This document shows, in pieces, positions 59,701 through 64,000 of a stretch of 64,000 nt of DNA. Source of the stretch: Stenotrophomonas sp. 704A1. GTDB taxonomy: Bacteria; Pseudomonadota; Gammaproteobacteria; Xanthomonadales; Xanthomonadaceae. The number at the start of each line of letters is the position of its first letter. Position 1 is the first letter of the stretch. Under the pieces are notes generated by a model. The model made no database searches. It was not told where the DNA came from and was given only the letters and a program-made list of their open reading frames with translations. The stretch spans positions 3,311,501 to 3,375,500 of the forward strand of contig NZ_CP130831.1 of the NCBI RefSeq assembly GCF_030549525.1. The letters are read 5' to 3'. The position numbers and the translations under genes were made by a program.

Positions 59701-61896
59701 TTTGACGATGGCCGGCGGCAGACCGGACGATGCTTCCTCCAGACGTGCTGCGGCGTCCAGTGCATCACTGCTGTTTACAACGAAGCGGTGGGCATGGTGC
59801 GTACGCCCCACCTGCAGCGTGTAGGCGATATCTGCCAGCGCCTGCTCGGGGAAGCGCCGAAGATGCCGTGCCAGGCGGGATTTCGCGACCGACAGTGCCG
59901 TAGCCGACCTTGCCGATACCGCCAGAAGCACGGAGCCCTCAAGGGCTTCGCTTTCGGCGACCGGAGGTGCTTCTTCGAGAATCAGATGGGCGTTGGTTCC
60001 CCCGATGCCAAACGAACTGACACCGGCACGGCGTGGCCGGCCGTTCTCTTCCCAGTCGCGCAGCACCGTATTGACTTGGAATGGCGTGGTGCCGAAATCG
60101 ATCTCCGGGTTGGCTCGATCGTAATTGATGGCGGGCGGGAACTGTTTGTGTTTCAGAACCTGCACAGTTTTTATCAGGCCGGCGACGCCGGCTGCCGTGT
60201 CGAGGTGGCCGATGTTGGGCTTGAGCGTACCCAGCAGACAGCCGTCATGGCCGATGCCGGCAAAGGCGCTTGCCAGCGCCTTGATCTCAATCGGGTCACC
60301 CATGCGCGTGCCAGTACCGTGCGTCTCGATGTACCCAATGCTGTCTGCGCTCACCCCCGCACGACGTTGCGATTGGCGGATAACCGCCGCCTGACCGGAA
60401 ATGCTCGGCGCGGTGTAGCCCACCTTGGCGGCACCGTCATTATTGGTCGCCGATCCTTTGATCACCGCATGGATCGTATCGCCATCGGCCAAGGCGTCCT
60501 CGAGCCGCTTTAGCAGTACCAGACCGGCGCCACTCCCGGCCCGCGTGCCCGCAGCGGCAGCGTCGAAGGCACGGCAGTGCCCATCAGGCGATGCGATCCC
60601 CCCTTCCCTGTACTGGTACCCCCGCGGCCCAAGCTGGGACACACTGGCCGCACCGGCAAGCGCCATTCGGCACTCATCCTGCAGCAAGCTCATGCAGGCC
60701 TGATGTACTGCAACGAGCGATGTCGAACAAGCGGTTCCGAGACTGACGCTGGGCCCGGAAAGATTCAGCTTGTAGGAAAGACGCGTCGATGTGTACTCCT
60801 TGCTGTTGGCGTGGAGTAGACTGACGCCAAGCGATTCCTGCAGATCCTGCCGGCTGAGGAGGTGGTTGAGGAAGTACAGACTCTCGCTCTGCCCCACGAA
60901 CACCCCCACCTGGCGCGGCCGCGTGGCGTCGCCATAACCCGCATGTTCAAGTGCCTCGACAGCGCATTCGAGAAGGAGGCGCTGCTGCGGATCCAGCACT
61001 TCGGCCTCGCGGGGAGTGAGACCGAAGAACCCGGCGTCGAATTGATCCAGGTCATCCAGGAGCACGCCCCGCTTCACGTAGTCCCGGGACTCAAGCTGCT
61101 GGCGGCTCACGCCAGCGGCCAGCAGTTCTTCGTCGTCGAACTCGCCCAAGGCTTCATGGCCAGCTGCGAGATTCCGCCAGAATGTTTCAATGTCGTTCGC
61201 ATCGGGGAAGCGTCCTGCCATGCCAATGATGGCAACTTCACCCGAGCCCTGCCGCGCGCGGTCGCCTTCGTCCGCATCAATCCGTGGATCGAACGAACTT
61301 CCGCTTGACCGACGCAGGTGTGCTGCCAGCTCGGCGACCGTAGGAAACTCGAAGATGTCAGTGAGCGCGATGGCGCGCCCCAGATCGTCGTTGATCTGCT
61401 TCTGCAGCGTGATGCAAAGCAGCGACGTGCCTCCGATCTCGAAGAAATTGTCGTGGATACCAGCCTCTTCGACGTCGAGCACGCGTTTCCATATGCGACA
61501 CAGATCCCGCTCCAGCGCCTGCCTCGGCGCCACATAGGTGCCGCGTGCCATTGACGAGGGAGGCTTGAGGAGCGCGTTCCGGTCCACTTTCCCGTTGGCC
61601 GATAGCGGAAGCGCATCCATGAACACGAATGACGAAGGCACCATGAACTCGGGCAGGTACTGTTTCAGTCCGGACTTGAGGATGCCGATTTCCGTACTCT
61701 GCCGTTCCTGCCTCTCAGCGGCCTCCATTTCTTCCGTAACCCGGTCGCTGACCAGGTAGGCAATGAGGCGCTGGTGATTGGCCCCCTCACTGGCGGCAAC
61801 GACAACGCAATCACGCACGCTGGCCTGGGCCAGCAGACGCGCTTCGATCTCACCCAGTTCGATACGAAGCCCATTCAACTTCACCTGATGATCCAT
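56722..61896 (-). CDS. Hybrid NRPS-PKS A, 3' part: A end-PCP-KS-AT-KR-ACP
   Basis: Downstream part of the frameshifted hybrid gene. Its first residues, MDHQVKLNGLRIELGEIEARLL, are the middle of an A domain, so ATG 61896 is not a true start. The A10 Lys motif is SANGKVDR; the PCP has IGGTSLL. The KS has TACSTS (60718-60735), HGTGT and NIGH, all intact. The AT has GHSLGEY (59392-59412) and HAFH (59105-59116), predicting malonyl-CoA. The KR has GGLGNIG (57805-57825) and the active Tyr at 57340-57342 in FGAYAAGNAF, so a beta-hydroxy unit is expected. The ACP has LGGDSLL near 56937. The tail ends AEEGIL, a docking-like motif. Confidence 0.93.
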   Translation of the reverse strand: MDHQVKLNGLRIELGEIEARLLAQASVRDCVVVAASEGANHQRLIAYLVSDRVTEEMEAAERQERQSTEIGILKSGLKQYLPEFMVPSSFVFMDALPLSANGKVDRNALLKPPSSMARGTYVAPRQALERDLCRIWKRVLDVEEAGIHDNFFEIGGTSLLCITLQKQINDDLGRAIALTDIFEFPTVAELAAHLRRSSGSSFDPRIDADEGDRARQGSGEVAIIGMAGRFPDANDIETFWRNLAAGHEALGEFDDEELLAAGVSRQQLESRDYVKRGVLLDDLDQFDAGFFGLTPREAEVLDPQQRLLLECAVEALEHAGYGDATRPRQVGVFVGQSESLYFLNHLLSRQDLQESLGVSLLHANSKEYTSTRLSYKLNLSGPSVSLGTACSTSLVAVHQACMSLLQDECRMALAGAASVSQLGPRGYQYREGGIASPDGHCRAFDAAAAGTRAGSGAGLVLLKRLEDALADGDTIHAVIKGSATNNDGAAKVGYTAPSISGQAAVIRQSQRRAGVSADSIGYIETHGTGTRMGDPIEIKALASAFAGIGHDGCLLGTLKPNIGHLDTAAGVAGLIKTVQVLKHKQFPPAINYDRANPEIDFGTTPFQVNTVLRDWEENGRPRRAGVSSFGIGGTNAHLILEEAPPVAESEALEGSVLLAVSARSATALSVAKSRLARHLRRFPEQALADIAYTLQVGRTHHAHRFVVNSSDALDAAARLEEASSGLPPAIVKEGQRVDVVMMFTGQGAQYAGMARGLYQCQAAFQTAVDECAEMLRDHLDCDIREVIFADTADARLSQTRFAQPALFVIEYSMATLLESWGVRAAAMIGHSLGEYVAACLAGVFDLRSALGLVAARGRLMQNVPAGAMLSCRLTESELQPLLAATGCSLAAVNSAVDMVAAGDVEAIARLRALLEARDIRCGALHTSHAFHSWMMDPVLDAFRAELAHVEFKPPTRPFVSNLTGAFIEDAEATSIEYWLSHLRGTVRFDAGIGTLLEDEHFIAPARVMVEMGPGMTLSSLVHRQRLQPQSIVSTLRPAQAMENDNDVLQRALGQLWLAGVDIDWLAVHRHAPRRRVPLPTYPFERQRYWVGAQKAPVALSVAGKAARVEDWFYEPAWRLQSVSLRPPADARSGLGWLLFADSAGVADAMAASLSEAGETVTLVRRAGQPAAARADAGLVIQSPERAIEYRQLLERLDERGVAVTNIVHLWSLEASSTFDVVQSLGTYSLLALTQALMASPSARAVELTIVTQGAWRVTGNEALVPAQATIGGLAKVIPQESGVRCFQVDVATADNTAPLQPDALAARLIREAASHGPDREQEVALRGAQRWSRHYHAARSPQGPVRTLRQGGVYLITGGLGNIGLALADYLAGTVQAKLVLVTRNAFPPRSSWSAHLANRSTAPQLLHRLQALAALESSGAEIEIVTADAADVQQLDDVFAQAHARFGRVDGVIHCAGQVHDAMVGLQELSPAHFQAQYQAKVHGLLALEHVLSGYSVDFCMVMSSLSAVLGGLGFGAYAAGNAFADAFVNDLHSRGDERWLSVNWDGWAFGPLPAGDTFSMTASEGQQAFAQALRSACVPQLVNSTGLLADRLQKWVERDVPAQTAVQSHARPELDSHFVGPRNAIEGRLADSWQTLLGIDQVGVHDNFFALGGDSLLATRVISMIRHEFGVSDKVFSLKDFFVKPEVGAIAFKIGSHLEGVEAEMRKNQLVEAGMQAEEGIL

Positions 61897-64000
61897 CCGT
61901 CCGGCAAATTCCAGATACCCCCCGGAAGCCAGCGCGCCAGATCGCCGGTCTTGTAGAGCCTGGCACCGGCGATGCTTGAGAAAGGGTTGGCGATGAACTT
62001 CTCACCCGTCAGGTCAGGATTGCCTACGTAGCCTTGAGCGACGGCAACGCCGCCGATGTGGAGCTCACCGAAACACCCCACGGGTACCTGCTGGCGATCT
62101 GCGTCGAGAACGTGCAGCTGGACGTTGCTGATCGGACGGCCGATTGGCACGCCCCCGTCCTCGGCAACATGCCGACAATCCCAGTAGCTCACGTCGATGG
62201 CGGCTTCGGTAGGTCCATAGAGGTTGTGAAGTTCGGCCGTCGTGCCCGTCGCCCAGTAGCGTTCCACCAAGGGCCGGCTCAATGCCTCGCCACTTGCAAA
62301 TACCCTGCGCACGCAGGTCAAGTCGGACCATGCGATCGCATCAAGCAAGCTGCCGAGCATCGATGGCACGAAGTGCAGCGTCGTAACGCCTTCCTTGCGG
62401 ATGACCTCCCGCAGGTAATGCGGATCCTTGTGACCGCCTGGCCGGGCCATGACAATGCTCGCGCCGACCGTTAACGGCCAGAAGAATTCCCACACGGAAA
62501 CGTCGAAACTGTATGGCGTCTTCTGCAGGACGCGATCATCGGCCTGGAGAAGATACTGCCGCTGCATCCAGTCGATACGATTGGCCAGTGCCCTGTGCGA
62601 GTTCATCACGCCTTTTGGCGTGCCGGTCGATCCGGAGGTATAGATGACATAAGCCAGGCCCGAGGAGTCCTGCTGGGCCGCTACGGGCGTGCCTGGGTGA
62701 GCCGCCAGCTGCAGGACACCCGGATCGTCCACCGCCAAGCAAGTCATGCCGAAGCCGTGCCAACGCAGCCGGAAGCGTTCCTGCGTAAGAATGAGGCGCA
62801 CGTGGGCATCGTTGGCCATGAAGCGAAGCCGATCGTCAGGGTAGCCAGGATCCAGCGGGACGTAGGCGCCTCCCGCTTTCAGGATGCCCAGCAATGCAAT
62901 CACCATCTCCAGCGATCGCTCCATGGCCACACCGACCAAGGCATTGGCGGCGACCCCGTGGGCAACCAGGGCATGTGCGAGCTGGTTGGAACGTGCATCC
63001 AGCTCCGCATAGGAAAGGTGCTCATCGGCGTACGACACAGCAACGGCGTCTGGCGTGCGCGCCACCTGCGCCTCAAACAACCTGTGGATGCAGGTGTCGG
63101 GGAATGGATGAGCGGTGTCGTTCCATTGCGCGAGCAGCTTGCGGTCGCCATCAGGCAGGATCGGAAGTTGCGTCACGTCTCCGCGCGGATTGCCCAATAC
63201 GCCCTCTATCAGCAAGAGGTAGCTCTGCCCGAAGCGGGCCACCGCCTCTTCCCGGAACAGTGCGGTCTTGTATCCCCAGACCGCAGTCATGCTTCCCGCC
63301 GATTCGGTGACATCCACCGACAGATCAAACTTGGTGACCCCCGTCTGCGCGAACAGTGGCGTGAGGCTGAGCCCAGGCAACACGAGTTCGGACTGTCCTA
63401 CGCTCTGGAAATTGAACATCAGCTGGAAGATGGGGTTATAGCTCAAGCTGCGTGCTGGCTTGACTTCTTCAACCAGGAATTCAAAGGGCGTGTGCTGGCA
63501 GGAAAATACGTCGAGGATCGTCGACTTGTTTCTGCGCAGCAGTTCATCGAATGACAGCGGCCGTTTGAAATGGCTCCGTATGACAACCGTATTCACGAAG
63601 AATCCGATCAGCGCTTGCGTCTCACGATGCTCCCGGCCAGCGACCGGGGTACCGACCACAACGTCCTGGGCGTTGCTCAGTCGGTGGACAAGAAGCGCGA
63701 ACACCGTCTCAAGGAACATGAAAGGCGTAACGTCGTGCTCTTTGCAGAACTGCCGGATGCGGGCCGAAAGCCCGGCGCCGAACGCCTGGACATGGGTCCC
63801 GCCCGAGAAGTCCTGCTGTGACCTGCGCAGATTGTCCAGCGGCAGGTTGTGGACTGCGGGGATGCCGTCAAGCTGCGAACGCCAGAAGGCCAACTGGCTT
63901 TCCATCGCGCCACCTTCCATCCATGCGCGCTGCCATTGCGCATAGTCGGCATACTGGATCGCCAATGGCTCCAGCTCAGGCGCCTGCCCATCGCGGTAGG
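61881..64000 (-). CDS. Hybrid NRPS-PKS A, 5' part: C-A(Ser), cut by window end and frameshifted
   Basis: The upstream part of the same gene, open to the window edge. The visible C domain lacks its N-terminal half (HHxxxDG lies outside) but shows QYADYAQWQ, VVVGTPVAGREHRETQALIGFFVNT and NPIFQLMFN. The A domain has YTSGSTGTPKG near 62620-62641, FDVSVWEFF and LYGPTEAAID; the specificity code reads DVWHFSLID plus Lys, the serine pattern. The frame then runs into TGDLARWLPGG and shifts: it ends IWNLPDGWIIR and stops at 61881, while the correct continuation YLEFAGRMDHQ is in the next frame. One missing G in a G-run at 61918-61923 explains this. Confidence 0.9.
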   Translation of the reverse strand, partial: YRDGQAPELEPLAIQYADYAQWQRAWMEGGAMESQLAFWRSQLDGIPAVHNLPLDNLRRSQQDFSGGTHVQAFGAGLSARIRQFCKEHDVTPFMFLETVFALLVHRLSNAQDVVVGTPVAGREHRETQALIGFFVNTVVIRSHFKRPLSFDELLRRNKSTILDVFSCQHTPFEFLVEEVKPARSLSYNPIFQLMFNFQSVGQSELVLPGLSLTPLFAQTGVTKFDLSVDVTESAGSMTAVWGYKTALFREEAVARFGQSYLLLIEGVLGNPRGDVTQLPILPDGDRKLLAQWNDTAHPFPDTCIHRLFEAQVARTPDAVAVSYADEHLSYAELDARSNQLAHALVAHGVAANALVGVAMERSLEMVIALLGILKAGGAYVPLDPGYPDDRLRFMANDAHVRLILTQERFRLRWHGFGMTCLAVDDPGVLQLAAHPGTPVAAQQDSSGLAYVIYTSGSTGTPKGVMNSHRALANRIDWMQRQYLLQADDRVLQKTPYSFDVSVWEFFWPLTVGASIVMARPGGHKDPHYLREVIRKEGVTTLHFVPSMLGSLLDAIAWSDLTCVRRVFASGEALSRPLVERYWATGTTAELHNLYGPTEAAIDVSYWDCRHVAEDGGVPIGRPISNVQLHVLDADRQQVPVGCFGELHIGGVAVAQGYVGNPDLTGEKFIANPFSSIAGARLYKTGDLARWLPGGIWNLPDGWIIR
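61918..61923. other. Homopolymer frameshift site in NRPS-PKS A
   Basis: Six C on the plus strand (six G in the coding sense) lie exactly where the A-domain frame breaks. Seven G would restore the codons CCG GGG GGG TAT CTG GAA and give PGGYLEFAGRMDHQVK, the normal A7-A8 sequence. Either a sequencing or assembly error, a real inactivating mutation or slippage-dependent translation fits. Confidence 0.85.

Overview
The window looks like a chromosomal segment of a GC-rich gammaproteobacterium of the Xanthomonadaceae/Lysobacteraceae, most probably Stenotrophomonas or a close relative. The evidence is the core gene run leuS-lptE-holA-nadD-rsfS, the neighbouring LysM/FecR and CHASE2 genes, and a possible GTAG-type palindromic repeat after the CHASE2 gene. 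All assignments come from reading the sequence; no database search was run.

Region 1 (1-10.6 kb) is housekeeping DNA. On the minus strand, in transcription order, lie a DUF998-like membrane protein, leuS, lptE, holA, nadD and rsfS (cut by the window start). On the plus strand lie a thioredoxin-fold/TPR protein (CnoX/YbbN type), then a LysM-FecR envelope protein overlapping a CHASE2-GGDEF diguanylate cyclase. Base composition is very GC-rich here. A gene-free convergent junction at 10.56-11.09 kb separates it from the rest.

Region 2 (11.1-64 kb) is one large biosynthetic locus, all on the minus strand and visibly less GC-rich. In transcription order (right to left) it holds: a hybrid NRPS-PKS entering from beyond the window ([C]-A(Ser)-PCP-KS-AT-KR-ACP), split by a single-base frameshift in a homopolymer; NRPS B (docking-C-PCP-C-A(Ser)-PCP-C-A-PCP); a class I methyltransferase; a TauD/SyrP-like dioxygenase; NRPS C (docking-C-A(Gln)-PCP-E-C-PCP-C-degenerate A-PCP-truncated C/E); a stand-alone thioesterase with a Cys in the nucleophile position; NRPS D (C-A(Ala)-PCP); a SyrD/PvdE-type ABC exporter; NRPS E and NRPS F (each docking-C-A-PCP). 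After a 439-bp gap comes a tightly overlapping tailoring operon: a nicotianamine-synthase-like enzyme, an AMP-dependent acyl ligase, a free acyl carrier protein, an amidohydrolase, a GNAT fused to a haem-oxygenase-like diiron oxidase domain, a KAS III-like enzyme and an unknown 147-residue protein. Two MacB/FtsX-type permeases and a membrane-anchored M28 peptidase close the locus.

Working model (inference): NRPS-PKS A, B, C, D, E and F build a Ser-, malonate-, D-Gln- and Ala-containing peptide/polyketide. The tailoring operon makes an unusual building block on the free carrier protein, possibly starting from the aminocarboxypropyl group of S-adenosylmethionine. The ABC exporter moves the product across the inner membrane, and the M28 peptidase and permeases act in maturation, export or immunity. 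Three carrier domains have no working adenylation domain of their own, so some loading must happen in trans. I do not recognise the product. No MbtH-like protein, phosphopantetheinyl transferase, regulator or TonB receptor is visible in the window.
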